Below, piece by piece: positions 24,851 through 33,773 of a stretch of DNA of 36,780 bases (positions are counted from its first letter, which is position 1; the number at the start of each line of letters is the position of its first letter). The notes under the pieces were generated by a model that saw only the letters and a list, made by a program, of their open reading frames with translations, was not told the origin of the DNA and did no database searches. Source of the stretch: Planctomycetota bacterium (GTDB lineage: Bacteria; Planctomycetota; Planctomycetia; Pirellulales; UBA1268). The DNA lies in assembly GCA_029978905.1 (NCBI GenBank), contig JAPOIM010000016.1, positions 1 through 36,780 on the forward strand, in the 5' to 3' direction. A program made the position numbers and the translations under genes.

Positions 24851-26556
24851 CGATCTGGTTGCCACGGTGGCCTGTGCAGCGGAGGCTTGTCGAACGACCT
24901 GAGCGTCGCCAGTCGCCGCTGCTTGTGTGCCACACCGAGCCACGAGGCGTGCAGCGAGTGGTTGGGTGGGGCTGGGCTGCGGCACGGAACAGGCCGCCAC
25001 GAATCCCTTGTGGTCAGACGCTTGCCGAAACGCTTGCGGCGTTGACGCATGCGTGCGGATCCCAGGTCTGCCGTATGGCCGAAGTCGATCAGGATGATCC
25101 GCAGGCTGATCGACTGGTGCTGGAAGGCATTGCTCGATGGTGTCGGCGGTTCTCTCCAACGACAGCGATTGAGGATGCAGAGCGACCTGAGTGCATCCAT
25201 GTTGATTTGGCTGGCACTGCCAAACTGCTCGGCGGTGAGCAGCTGGTGGTTCGTACGGCGGTCTGGACATTGGCTTCGCGAGGTCTCTATGCCCGTGCAG
25301 CTGTTGCCGACACTCCAGCCGCCGCCTGGGCCGCCGCCCATCACCCCACGTCGGTGCGGGCTCCCTTTCGCGACGCATCTCCGCAAACTCCTCGTCAACA
25401 CGGGCGTCGATGGGCGGTGGTGCCGCCGGGGTGTCAGGACGAGTGGCTCGCCGAGTTGCCGATCACAGCGATGCGGCTTCCGGAGGCGACGGTCTCGTTG
25501 CTGGTGGAACTCGGCGTGCTGAAAATCGGTCAGCTCCTGCAGTTGCCACGCGAGAATGTCGCGAACCGTCTTGGGCCGCTGGCTGCACGCAGGATGGCAG
25601 AGTTTGAGGGAAGCCGTGCCGAACCCTTGCGTGCGGTTGCCGACGACACGTTCCCCCACGCGGAGTGTCATCTTTCGGCACCAGCCTCCACGCTTGAGGC
25701 GGTGCGGTGTGTGCTGGAGCCGCTTGTCGAGCAATGCGTGGCGGCGCTTGCGACCCGTGGGTTTGGGGTGACGGTGTTGCAGGTGCGTCTGGCTGAAGCC
25801 GCGTCGACCTCGACCAAAGCCTGCCCCACCGTGATTGATATCGGTCTGTTTCGGCCGAGCGTGTCGTCGCGGCATGTGGTCGATTTGATCCAGCTGCGGA
25901 TGGCACGGATGAGGCTGCCACGGGAGGTGGAGTCGCTGGCTGTGGAAGTGGTGTCAGCCGGTGCGGTGACTTCCCGGCAGCGCGTGCTGTTTGATGGCCT
26001 GGCGTCGTCGGCCACGCAGAGAGCCGGTGAGCAGGAAGCGCAGTTGGGAGGTCTCCTCGATCGTTTGGCTGGTCGGCTTGGTCGGATGGCGGTGTTTGAG
26101 CCTCGGGCTGTTGTCGACGCACAGCCTGAGCACGCGTGGGTCGCGGCTCCCCCCATGCCTGCTCGCGCGCGAACGACTGCCAACGCCCCTCCACCTGCCG
26201 GCGTGAGGCCGATGTGGATGGCTCCTCGGCCGATTCGCGTGGAAACAGTGTCGGTCGTTCCTGATGGCCCGCCGTTGTGGTTTTGCATCGGTGGTGTGCG
26301 GCACCGTGTTGCTGAGGCGTGGGGGCCAGAGCGGATAGAGACAGCCTGGTGGCGAGGCCGTTGCGTGCGCCGCGATTACTACATCGTGGAAACCGAATCG
26401 GGTGATCGGTGGTGGCTGTTTCGCCATCTCGGTGAGAGTGAGAGCCGGCATGAGAAACGCCTGCCTACACCGAGGCGTTTGGCGGCGGCCTCTCGCACCT
26501 CTTCTGCCTCTGCGAGTGACCGAGGAGCGTGGTTTGTACATGGCCAGTTTGCGTGA
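24835..26556 (+). CDS. imuB: ImuB, catalytically inactive Y-family polymerase-like adaptor
   Basis: The product is 573 residues. ImuB tethers DnaE2 and ImuA to the replication clamp during mutagenic repair. The N-terminus MPRIMTIWLPRWPVQRRL is characteristic. The palm region aligns with DinB-type polymerases, but the catalytic Asp-Glu pair is absent: where polymerases have SIDEAYLD, this protein has HVDLAGTAKLLGGEQ. A QLGGLLDRLAGRLG segment (about residue 403) sits where ImuB proteins carry a clamp-binding motif, though the usual aromatic is replaced by Leu. The C-terminal domain (PPLWFCIGGVRHRVAEAWGP ... RRDYYIVETESGDRWWLFRHL) is the ImuB-specific extension. The start overlaps imuA by 16 bases, with AAAGGA upstream. 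It is followed by a palindrome-rich gap before dnaE2. Confidence 0.9.
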   Translation: MPRIMTIWLPRWPVQRRLVERPERRQSPLLVCHTEPRGVQRVVGWGWAAARNRPPRIPCGQTLAETLAALTHACGSQVCRMAEVDQDDPQADRLVLEGIARWCRRFSPTTAIEDAERPECIHVDLAGTAKLLGGEQLVVRTAVWTLASRGLYARAAVADTPAAAWAAAHHPTSVRAPFRDASPQTPRQHGRRWAVVPPGCQDEWLAELPITAMRLPEATVSLLVELGVLKIGQLLQLPRENVANRLGPLAARRMAEFEGSRAEPLRAVADDTFPHAECHLSAPASTLEAVRCVLEPLVEQCVAALATRGFGVTVLQVRLAEAASTSTKACPTVIDIGLFRPSVSSRHVVDLIQLRMARMRLPREVESLAVEVVSAGAVTSRQRVLFDGLASSATQRAGEQEAQLGGLLDRLAGRLGRMAVFEPRAVVDAQPEHAWVAAPPMPARARTTANAPPPAGVRPMWMAPRPIRVETVSVVPDGPPLWFCIGGVRHRVAEAWGPERIETAWWRGRCVRRDYYIVETESGDRWWLFRHLGESESRHEKRLPTPRRLAAASRTSSASASDRGAWFVHGQFA

Positions 26557-26735
26557 GCGGCCTGTCTGTGTTCCGTGGGAAAAGCCCTCCATGGCCTTTT
26601 CCCACTTGGATGCCCCCAAAAAAGCCAAGGTTTTTCGGGGGCATGGGACGCCGCATCCTGCGGCGGCATGGGGGGCGACATCCTGCGGCCTGTCTGTGTT
26701 CCGTGGGAAAAGCCCTCCATGGCCTTTTCCCACTT
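26557..26735. repeat. palindrome mosaic with a duplicated 51-bp unit between imuB and dnaE2
   Basis: An identical 51-bp unit occurs at 26557-26607 and 26685-26735. Each contains a 10-bp perfect stem GTGGGAAAAG / CTTTTCCCAC with a GC-rich loop. Between the copies lie a second hairpin (ATGCCCCC 26610-26617 with GGGGGCAT 26637-26644, plus A5/T5 inner pairs) and a third (CGCCGC/GCGGCG, 26649-26665). The first unit starts directly after the imuB stop codon. The layout resembles extragenic palindromic (REP/BIME-like) elements. Confidence 0.85.
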
Positions 26736-26780
26736 CGTGGGGTTGCTGGCACGTGAGAGCGGTGGGGAATTAGGAAAACG

Positions 26781-29700
26781 ATGGTGAAACAGCTGTATGC
26801 CGAGTTGCACTGCACGAGCAACTTTTCCTTCCTGCAGGGAGGCTCGCATCCCGATGAGCTCGTGCTGCGCGCTGCGGAGTTGGGGTATTCCGCAGTGGCA
26901 ATCACCGACCGCATGAGTTTGGCGGGAATGGTGAGGGCACACGGTGCAGCCAAAACCGCCGGGATCCCGTTGGTTGTGGGGGCGGGGTTGGATGTGCAGC
27001 CGCGTGGCCACGGTGATGAAACCAGCCCACTGGTGGTGTGGGTGCAGAATCGAGCGGGCTATGCAAATCTCTGCCGTTTGCTGACAGCCGGCCATGCGGC
27101 AGGAGGCGTGCTGCCGTTTGATGAGGTGGCTGCCCATGCACAGGGGCTGCTCGCAGGAGTGCTTCTGCGGCCCCTGGCCGCGCGCGTGCAGGGCCGCGTG
27201 GACGCGAGCGGTGACGCCGACCGACACGCCTCGCAGAGAGCGATCAAACCCTGGCAAGAAATTTTTGGCGACCGGCTCTATGCCGTTGCCGAGGTCTCGC
27301 GCGAAGGATCTGACGACGAGCTGCTTGCCTGGTATGAGCAGGTCGGCCGCGTTGCTGGCGTGCCTCTGATCGCTGCGGGGGATGTTCGCTATCACGTGCG
27401 GAGCCGGATGCCGCTCTTTGATGCGCTGTGTGCGGTGCGACATGGCTGCACGATCGAGGAGGTGCGGGGGCAGCTCCTTGCAAATGCGGAGCGGCATCTC
27501 CAACCACTCGAAGCCGTTCGAGAACGGTTTGCCATGCTGCCTGGAGCCGTGGAACGCACGCGAGAGCTGGCCAAACGCTGCACGTTTTCCCTCGACGAAC
27601 TGCACTACGAATACCCGGATGCGACCGTGCCTCCCGGCCGTACGCCGACGGAGCATCTTGCCGATCTGGTCTGGAAGGGAGCCCGCAAACGCTATCCGCA
27701 AGGCGTGCCGGAAAAGGTGGGGCGGTTGCTGGACCATGAGCAACGCCTGATCGCAGAACTCGGGTACGAGGCCTACTTCCTTACGGTGTTTGACATCGTG
27801 CGTTTTGCCCGCCGTCGCGGCATTCTCTGCCAAGGGCGTGGGTCGGCGGCCAACTCTGCGGTGTGTTACTGCCTCGGGATCACTTCGGTCGATCCCGCGA
27901 GGGCCAACCTGCTCTTTGAGCGGTTTGTGAGTCGGGAGCGGCAAGAGGCTCCCGACATCGATGTAGATTTCGAACATCAGCGCCGCGAAGAGGTGATTCA
28001 GTACATCTATCAGACGTATGGACGCACTCGGGCGGGCATGACGGCTGAGGTGATTCGGTATCGGCTGCGATCGGCCGTGCGCGATATGGGCAAGGCGATG
28101 GGGCTCTCTCTCGATCGTCTGGCAGCCATTGCCGACTGTCTCGATGTGGCCGATGGGCTCGAGTCGCTGCCGGGGCGTCTGCGTGAGGCGGGGCTCGATC
28201 CAGAGAGCGAAACCGGTCGGCGGCTTGTCTGGCTCGTGGGGGAACTGCTTGGTTTTCCGCGCCATCTTGGCCAGCACGTGGGCGGGATGGTGATCACGCG
28301 AGGCGATCTGCGGGATCTCGTGCCGATTCAGCCTGCAACGATGGCCGGCCGGACGATCGTGCAATGGGATAAAGATGATCTCGATGAACTTGGCATTCTG
28401 AAGGTCGACTGTCTGGCGTTGGGCATGCTGACGGCGATCCGACGGGCCTTCGATCTCATCGAAGAACATGGTGGTCCTCGCCTGACGCTCGCGACGGTGC
28501 CGGCTGAAGATCCTGCGGTCTACGAGATGATTTCTCAGGCCGACACCGTGGGAGTTTTTCAGATTGAAAGTCGGGCGCAGATGAGCATGCTGCCGCGTCT
28601 CCGGCCGGCCTGCTTCTACGATCTCGTGATCGAGGTGGCGCTCGTCCGGCCGGGGCCGATCCAGGGAGACATGGTGCATCCGTACCTGCGTCGGCGAAAC
28701 GGTGAAGAGCAGGTGGAGTATCCCAGCGAGGCGATTCGCGAGGTGCTGGAGAAAACGCTCGGAGTGCCGCTTTTTCAAGAGCAGGCGATGCGGCTGGCCG
28801 TTGTGGCTGCGGGGTTTACGCCAGGTGAGGCGGATCAGCTGCGGCGAGCGATGGGGGCGTGGCGGCGGCCGGGGCTGATCGAAGCGTTTCGGCAAAAGCT
28901 CATCACAGGCATGCTTGCTCGCGGCCTTTCAGAGCGGTTTGCAGAACAGGTTTTCGGGCAGATTCGTGGCTTCGGCGAGTATGGGTTTCCAGAATCGCAT
29001 GCCATGAGTTTTGCGCTGCTGGTGTATGTGTCGGCCTGGATCAAGCGGCATCATCCGGCTGCGTTTACGGCCTCGCTGCTTTCCAGTCAGCCGATGGGTT
29101 TCTATGCCCCCGCTCAGCTGGTGCGAGATGCGCGGGCCCATGGGGTGAAGGTGCTTCCGGCCGATGTGCAGGCCAGCGGCTGGCATGCCCGACTCGAACG
29201 CAGCCAGCAGGAGGTGGCGGCGGGAGAGGCTCCTGCATTGAGGCTGGGGCTGGAGATGGTGCACGGCCTTGGAGAAGACGCTGGCAGGCGTATCGAGGAG
29301 GCTGCGGCGCGCTCCCGGGGATTTGAGAGTGTGGAAGATCTGGCGAGGAAGGCCTCACTCGATCGCGCTCGCCTCCTGCATCTAGCCCGGGCCGGTGCGC
29401 TCGGTTCGCTTGAGCCGGATCGCCGTCGAGCCGTTTGGGAGGCGATGGATGGGCTTGATCGCCCAGGGAGCCTGCCGCTTTTCGAGCAGGCTGCGCGGGC
29501 GGCACAGGTCGCCCAAGGGAGTGGGGCGGCTCAAGGCGAGCAGCATGCTGCCATGCCGCCGCCTGGAGGGCTTGCGCCGATGACGCGATTTGAGCGTGTG
29601 CTCGCAGATTACCGCACGTCGGGCTTGTCGCTCGAGGCCCATCCGGTGCACTTCATTCGCGAGGCGCTCGCACGCAGTGGCGTGGTCACCACCGCCGACA

Positions 29701-30002
29701 CGGCATTTCTCCCGGAAGGCCGGCGGGTGCGCGTCGCGGGAATCGTGCTCTCGAGGCAGCGGCCAGCCACGGCCAAAGGCCTTGTTTTTCTGTCGATCGA
29801 AGACGAGACCGGCAGTGCCAATGTGGTGGTGCGGCCTCCTGTCTGGCAGGCGGCAGACGTGCATGCGAGGCGGGGGGCGGTCGTGGTGGTTTCGGGGCGA
29901 GTGCAGCGGCGCGGCTCGATCGTGCACATCCTGGCAACCAAGTTGACGGGGAGTCAGGAAATGTCCCCTGCTCTGCCGCGGCAGTCACGGGATTTTTGTT
30001 GA
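26781..30002 (+). CDS. dnaE2: error-prone DNA polymerase III alpha subunit DnaE2
   Basis: This is the translesion C-family polymerase of the ImuA-ImuB-DnaE2 system. The product is 1073 residues, usual for DnaE2 and shorter than replicative DnaE. It opens with the PHP-domain signature YAELHCTSNFSFLQGGSHPDE (5-25). The polymerase palm has PDIDVDF with catalytic D394 and D396, and the third carboxylate D543 in ILKVDCLALG. Fingers, tandem HhH (ARSRGFESVEDLARKASLD) and a C-terminal OB domain (VRVAGIVLSRQRPATAKGLVFLSIEDETG) follow. ATG 26781 has AGGAA upstream. It is separated from imuB by 224 bp of palindromic sequence without a second copy of the operator, so expression probably depends on read-through from the imuA promoter. 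purC starts 22 bp downstream. Confidence 0.95.
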   Translation: MVKQLYAELHCTSNFSFLQGGSHPDELVLRAAELGYSAVAITDRMSLAGMVRAHGAAKTAGIPLVVGAGLDVQPRGHGDETSPLVVWVQNRAGYANLCRLLTAGHAAGGVLPFDEVAAHAQGLLAGVLLRPLAARVQGRVDASGDADRHASQRAIKPWQEIFGDRLYAVAEVSREGSDDELLAWYEQVGRVAGVPLIAAGDVRYHVRSRMPLFDALCAVRHGCTIEEVRGQLLANAERHLQPLEAVRERFAMLPGAVERTRELAKRCTFSLDELHYEYPDATVPPGRTPTEHLADLVWKGARKRYPQGVPEKVGRLLDHEQRLIAELGYEAYFLTVFDIVRFARRRGILCQGRGSAANSAVCYCLGITSVDPARANLLFERFVSRERQEAPDIDVDFEHQRREEVIQYIYQTYGRTRAGMTAEVIRYRLRSAVRDMGKAMGLSLDRLAAIADCLDVADGLESLPGRLREAGLDPESETGRRLVWLVGELLGFPRHLGQHVGGMVITRGDLRDLVPIQPATMAGRTIVQWDKDDLDELGILKVDCLALGMLTAIRRAFDLIEEHGGPRLTLATVPAEDPAVYEMISQADTVGVFQIESRAQMSMLPRLRPACFYDLVIEVALVRPGPIQGDMVHPYLRRRNGEEQVEYPSEAIREVLEKTLGVPLFQEQAMRLAVVAAGFTPGEADQLRRAMGAWRRPGLIEAFRQKLITGMLARGLSERFAEQVFGQIRGFGEYGFPESHAMSFALLVYVSAWIKRHHPAAFTASLLSSQPMGFYAPAQLVRDARAHGVKVLPADVQASGWHARLERSQQEVAAGEAPALRLGLEMVHGLGEDAGRRIEEAAARSRGFESVEDLARKASLDRARLLHLARAGALGSLEPDRRRAVWEAMDGLDRPGSLPLFEQAARAAQVAQGSGAAQGEQHAAMPPPGGLAPMTRFERVLADYRTSGLSLEAHPVHFIREALARSGVVTTADTAFLPEGRRVRVAGIVLSRQRPATAKGLVFLSIEDETGSANVVVRPPVWQAADVHARRGAVVVVSGRVQRRGSIVHILATKLTGSQEMSPALPRQSRDFC

Positions 30003-30024
30003 CCGCTTTTGCTACAACTCCAGC

Positions 30025-30900
30025 ATGACGCTCCTCCACACAGATCTCGGTATCGGCCCCGTGCACCGCGGTAAAGTCCGCGACTGCTACGACCTCGGCG
30101 AACGGATGCTCATCGTGAGCACCGATCGGATCAGCGCCTTCGATTGGATTCTGCCCACGCCTATCCCCGACAAAGGCCGAGTCCTGACCGCAATCTCAGC
30201 CTTCTGGTTTGAGTGGCTGGGCGTGCCCCATCACCTGATCACCACCGATGTGGCTGCAATGGGGCTGCCGGCTGACGTCGACCTCGCACCCCTCGAGGGG
30301 CGGTCGATGCTAGTCCGCAAGGCTCGCGTCGTGCCTTTTGAGTGTGTTGTCCGTGGCTGGCTCGCTGGATCCGGCCTCAAGGAATACCGCCATTCCGGGA
30401 CGGTCTGCGGGCTGCCTTTGCCAGACGGCTTGCGGCCCGGTGATTCCCTCCCCGAGCCGATTTTCACGCCGGCCACAAAGGCCACGACCGGGCACGATGA
30501 AAACGTGTCGTTTGACGTGATGCAGCTGGCGGTGGGAGACCTGGCAGGCGAGTTGCGGGCCCGCAGCATCGACATCTACCAGCGTGCGGCGGCTTACGCG
30601 GCACAGCGGGGCATCGTGCTTGCCGATACCAAGTTTGAGTGGGGGCAAACCGACGAAGGGCAGACGATTCTCGTCGATGAGGTGCTCACGCCCGACAGTT
30701 CGCGGTTTTGGCCGCAGGCCGAAGCCGGTCTCGGTGAAGTGCCCAGCTCGTTCGACAAGCAGTTTGTGCGTGATTGGCTTGAGGCTACCGACTGGGATAA
30801 GTCGAGCCCTCCGCCCCCGCTTCCCGAGCAGATTGTCGAAGAAACGCGACGAAAGTATCTCGAGGCATATCGCCTCCTCACGGGCCAGTCGCTGCAGTAA
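30025..30900 (+). CDS. purC: phosphoribosylaminoimidazole-succinocarboxamide synthase (SAICAR synthetase)
   Basis: This purine biosynthesis enzyme joins CAIR and aspartate with ATP. The 291-residue product begins with the substrate-binding RGKVRDCYDLGERMLIVSTDRISAFDWILPTPIPDKG and contains VECVVRGWLAGSG-type (FECVVRGWLAGSGLKEY) and DTKFEWG(Q)...LVDEVLTPDSSRFW motifs. It is of the longer bacterial/yeast-like form. ATG 30025 is the natural start. No Shine-Dalgarno is seen, and the gap to dnaE2 is only 22 bp, so translation may rely on an unstructured or coupled start. Confidence 0.95.
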   Translation: MTLLHTDLGIGPVHRGKVRDCYDLGERMLIVSTDRISAFDWILPTPIPDKGRVLTAISAFWFEWLGVPHHLITTDVAAMGLPADVDLAPLEGRSMLVRKARVVPFECVVRGWLAGSGLKEYRHSGTVCGLPLPDGLRPGDSLPEPIFTPATKATTGHDENVSFDVMQLAVGDLAGELRARSIDIYQRAAAYAAQRGIVLADTKFEWGQTDEGQTILVDEVLTPDSSRFWPQAEAGLGEVPSSFDKQFVRDWLEATDWDKSSPPPPLPEQIVEETRRKYLEAYRLLTGQSLQ

Positions 30901-31116
30901 TCCCCTCGTGCGAGCCCCCTTGGGGGCAGCGCCAAGTCGCCCTCGGGCTCCATGGTGCCCGCCGGGCCTGACGCGGCTTCTCACTCTGGCCCTCGGCAAC
31001 GCGGCCCTGCAAGGGACGCTTTGCAGCTGGTCTAGGGGGGCTGCCTCCGGCAAACTAAACTGCGGTTTTGAGGGTTTCCGACCGTTTCCTGCTCCCCGTC
31101 CCTGCGTTAGGCATTC

Positions 31117-32256
31117 ATGCTCCGCTATCTCACCGCTGGCGAATCTCACGGGCCGGCGCTCGTGGCTCTGATTGATGGCTTTCCTGCCGGTCTGACGGTT
31201 GATCAGTCGGCGCTCGATCGCGAACTCGTGCGACGGCAGGGTGGCTATGGCCGCGGTGGCCGCCAGCGGATTGAGACAGACAGCGCGCAGTTTTTATCAG
31301 GGCTTTGGAAAGGCGTGACGCTGGGGAGTCCGCTTGCGCTGGAAGTCGTCAACCGCGACGCCAAGCTCGAGCGGCTGGAAGAAGTTGATCGTCCCCGCCC
31401 CGGCCATGCCGACCTTGCTGGGTCGGTGAAACATCTGGGCGGCGTGCGGAGTGTGCTGGAGCGGGCAAGTGCTCGCGAGACGGCCGCGCGAGTTGCAGCA
31501 GGCGCCCTGGCGAGGCAGCTGCTGGCGGTTTTTGGAATCGATGTGGCTGGTTGGGTGGTTTCGCTTGGAGATATTGAACTCGGGGGCCGCGAAGGCACGC
31601 TCGCCGAGCTTCGCGAGCTCCGCGACACGAGTGCCGTCTATTCGCTGCATCCAGAGCGTGATGCGGAAGTCACAGAGATGATCGACCGTGTTGGCAAGGA
31701 AGGCGACACGGTGGGCGGCGTGGTGGAGGCCCAGGTGACAGGGCTCCCTGTCGGCCTCGGCACCCACATCCAGTGGGATCGCAAACTCGACGGTCGCCTC
31801 GCCCAGGCGGTGATGAGCATCCAAGCGATCAAAGGGGTGGAGATCGGGATGGGCTTTGAGACCGCGCGTCGCCGTGGCTCCGAAGTCCATGACGAGATTC
31901 GCTACGACGAGTCACTCCGCAACACGCCGCAGCTCGGCTTCGTGCGGCCCACCAACAACGCCGGTGGGCTCGAGGCGGGCATGACCAACGGCCAGCCGCT
32001 GGTGCTGCGGGCGGCGATGAAGCCAATCGCGACGCTGAGAAAACCGCTGGGTTCGATCAATCTCGCCACCAAACAGCCCGAAGCGGCCGCCTACGAGCGG
32101 AGCGATGTGTGTGCGGTTTCGGCCTGCAGTGTGATCGTGGAAAACGTGGTGGCGTTTGAGGTGGCCACCGCACTGATCGATAAGTTTGGGGGCGATAGCG
32201 TCGAGGAGATGAAGTCGCGTTTCGAGCAGTTTCATGCCCTCGCGCGTGCTCGGTAG
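31117..32256 (+). CDS. aroC: chorismate synthase
   Basis: This enzyme performs the last step of the shikimate pathway, converting EPSP to chorismate with reduced FMN. The 379-residue product has the family signatures GESHGPAL (8-15), GGYGRGGRQRIETD, RPRPGHADLAG and RASARETAARVAAGA, and the C-terminal GMTNGQPLVLRAAMKPI. The length is normal. ATG 31117 gives the standard MLRYLTAGESHG start, and no clear ribosome site is seen. The 216-bp gap after purC contains small palindromes (for example CCCCCTTGGGGG near 30914) but no firm promoter. Confidence 0.97.
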   Translation: MLRYLTAGESHGPALVALIDGFPAGLTVDQSALDRELVRRQGGYGRGGRQRIETDSAQFLSGLWKGVTLGSPLALEVVNRDAKLERLEEVDRPRPGHADLAGSVKHLGGVRSVLERASARETAARVAAGALARQLLAVFGIDVAGWVVSLGDIELGGREGTLAELRELRDTSAVYSLHPERDAEVTEMIDRVGKEGDTVGGVVEAQVTGLPVGLGTHIQWDRKLDGRLAQAVMSIQAIKGVEIGMGFETARRRGSEVHDEIRYDESLRNTPQLGFVRPTNNAGGLEAGMTNGQPLVLRAAMKPIATLRKPLGSINLATKQPEAAAYERSDVCAVSACSVIVENVVAFEVATALIDKFGGDSVEEMKSRFEQFHALARAR

Positions 32257-32370
32257 CGGGCGTGTGGGTGCCGCTCGTTGTGCGGTTTCAAACGGTCGGG
32301 CGCCCAGCAGGGTGCCTGCCTGAATGGTCGGAGCCTCGAGTGGCTTCAGGGAAAGGCCCGGAGAACAGGG

Positions 32371-33639
32371 ATGTTCGTCGAGCGATCTGCTGCCAAGATC
32401 CGGGCGGTGCGAACACTGTTTGTGGTGGCGTGCCTGCTGCCGACGGTTGGGCTCGTCGGCTGGGTGTGGTATCGCCGCAGTCCGATCTATGCGGACCCGC
32501 TGACCGCCGGCTGGTCGAGAACGCTCGGGCTGACGGTGACGGCCGATTCGCTCGAGCATCTCCGCCCGAACGTGATCAGATTGCAGGAGGTCGCGATCCT
32601 CGATGCCGCCACGCGACCGCTCACCCGCCTCCCCGAGGCCGAACTTGAGCAGCGGGCCGACGGTGTGATCGCCCGTCTGCCGACGGTGGTACTCGACGCT
32701 GCGGCGGTGGCGGCCGCGGCTCGCTTCTCCGTGGCGTGGCTCACTGAGCCGGTGCGGTTCCCCTCTGGTGGCGTGCTGCAGATCGATGGCCTCTCGTGGG
32801 CGGCAGGCAGTCAGCAGCAGCCCCTCGGTGGCTTTCGGATTGAGTACGTGATTGCGGAAGGGGGCCGTGCGATCAGGGTTCGCCGAGAGCCTGCCGATGC
32901 CGACGAACTTCGTCTGCGTGCGGTCGCCACCTCCGACGGGCCGCGGCTGGAGGCAGAACTTACCTGTGAGCGAGGGCTTCCGGCGGAGCTCGTGGCGGCG
33001 GCCACCGGCTGGTTGCCGCGATTGGGGCCGTCCGCCACCGTTCGGGGGAACTTTCGCGCGAACGCGGAGGAGGCCCAGGGAGGGCACGCCACATGGTCTG
33101 GGGACGGAGAGGCGGTCGTAGTGGGGGTCGATCTGGCCGGACTGGCTGGCGTCGTGGGGCAACGAGCTCAAGGGGAAGGCGTGCTGCGGATTGAAGCCCT
33201 CACCCTTGAAGAAGGCCGCATCACCGCGGCCCGCTTCCTGCTCTCCGCCGAGGAGGGCACGCTTGGTCGTGGGCTTCTGGAGCGGCTTGTGACGGTCTTT
33301 GACTGCAGGCTTGGCCCCGCGGCGGGGATGGTTGTAGCCGATCAGGAGTGGCTGGCCGGGCCCCCCTACCCCTTCGATCAGGCCGATTTCGCTGTGGATC
33401 TGACCCGTGCTGGGATGACGCTTCGGTCACGGGGGACGGCAACGGCCGACCTGGTGACGGTGGCGGGGCAGGCATTGCTCGAATCTGCCGGTGGAAGCAT
33501 CTCGTATGAGCGGTTTGCCTGGCTGTTTGCACCCTACGCCGAGGGCATGCTTCCTGCCGCCATCCCTGCCTCAGAGCAGGCGATTGAGGTGCTTTCTCAC
33601 CTTCCGATCGCCTCGGACGCTCCTCAGAGCCGTTTTTGA
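32371..33639 (+). CDS. single-pass envelope protein, function unknown (AsmA-like look)
   Basis: The product is 422 residues from ATG 32371, with GGAGAA six bases upstream. One membrane helix near the N-terminus (TLFVVACLLPTVGLVGWVWY, about 15-34) is followed by a beta-rich periplasmic part. That part repeatedly mentions layered strands (GVLRIEALTLEEGRITAARFLL, LTRAGMTLRSRGTATADLV), a style seen in AsmA/TamB-like proteins. This resemblance is impression only, and no family motif is certain. Base composition matches its neighbours. It lies 114 bp after aroC, and its stop codon lies in a small terminator-like hairpin. Confidence 0.65.
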   Translation: MFVERSAAKIRAVRTLFVVACLLPTVGLVGWVWYRRSPIYADPLTAGWSRTLGLTVTADSLEHLRPNVIRLQEVAILDAATRPLTRLPEAELEQRADGVIARLPTVVLDAAAVAAAARFSVAWLTEPVRFPSGGVLQIDGLSWAAGSQQQPLGGFRIEYVIAEGGRAIRVRREPADADELRLRAVATSDGPRLEAELTCERGLPAELVAAATGWLPRLGPSATVRGNFRANAEEAQGGHATWSGDGEAVVVGVDLAGLAGVVGQRAQGEGVLRIEALTLEEGRITAARFLLSAEEGTLGRGLLERLVTVFDCRLGPAAGMVVADQEWLAGPPYPFDQADFAVDLTRAGMTLRSRGTATADLVTVAGQALLESAGGSISYERFAWLFAPYAEGMLPAAIPASEQAIEVLSHLPIASDAPQSRF

Positions 33640-33648
33640 CGGTTTTTT
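33630..33648 (+). terminator. small hairpin with T-run at the end of the 32371 gene
   Basis: CCGT (33630-33633) pairs with ACGG (33639-33642), extendable by wobble pairs on both sides, followed by six T residues (33643-33648). It overlaps the stop codon of the preceding gene. The stem is short, so it is a weak intrinsic terminator candidate. Confidence 0.4.
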
Positions 33649-33773
33649 GACATTCGGCGGACGCGGATATGACGCTCCACGGATGGCAAATCTGGCATGA
33701 TCATGCAGAGTATTTGGAGGGCCGGCGCTCCGCTTCGGGGGCACGGAGGAGAACCTTTCGCGAAGGGCATGGC

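Noticed and set aside
26379-28895. 838-codon open frame on the minus strand opposite imuB end, the repeats and dnaE2
   Set aside because: It is antisense to clearly conserved DnaE2, runs through palindromic repeats, and its product is Arg/His/Pro-rich with no motif; a typical shadow in GC-rich DNA.
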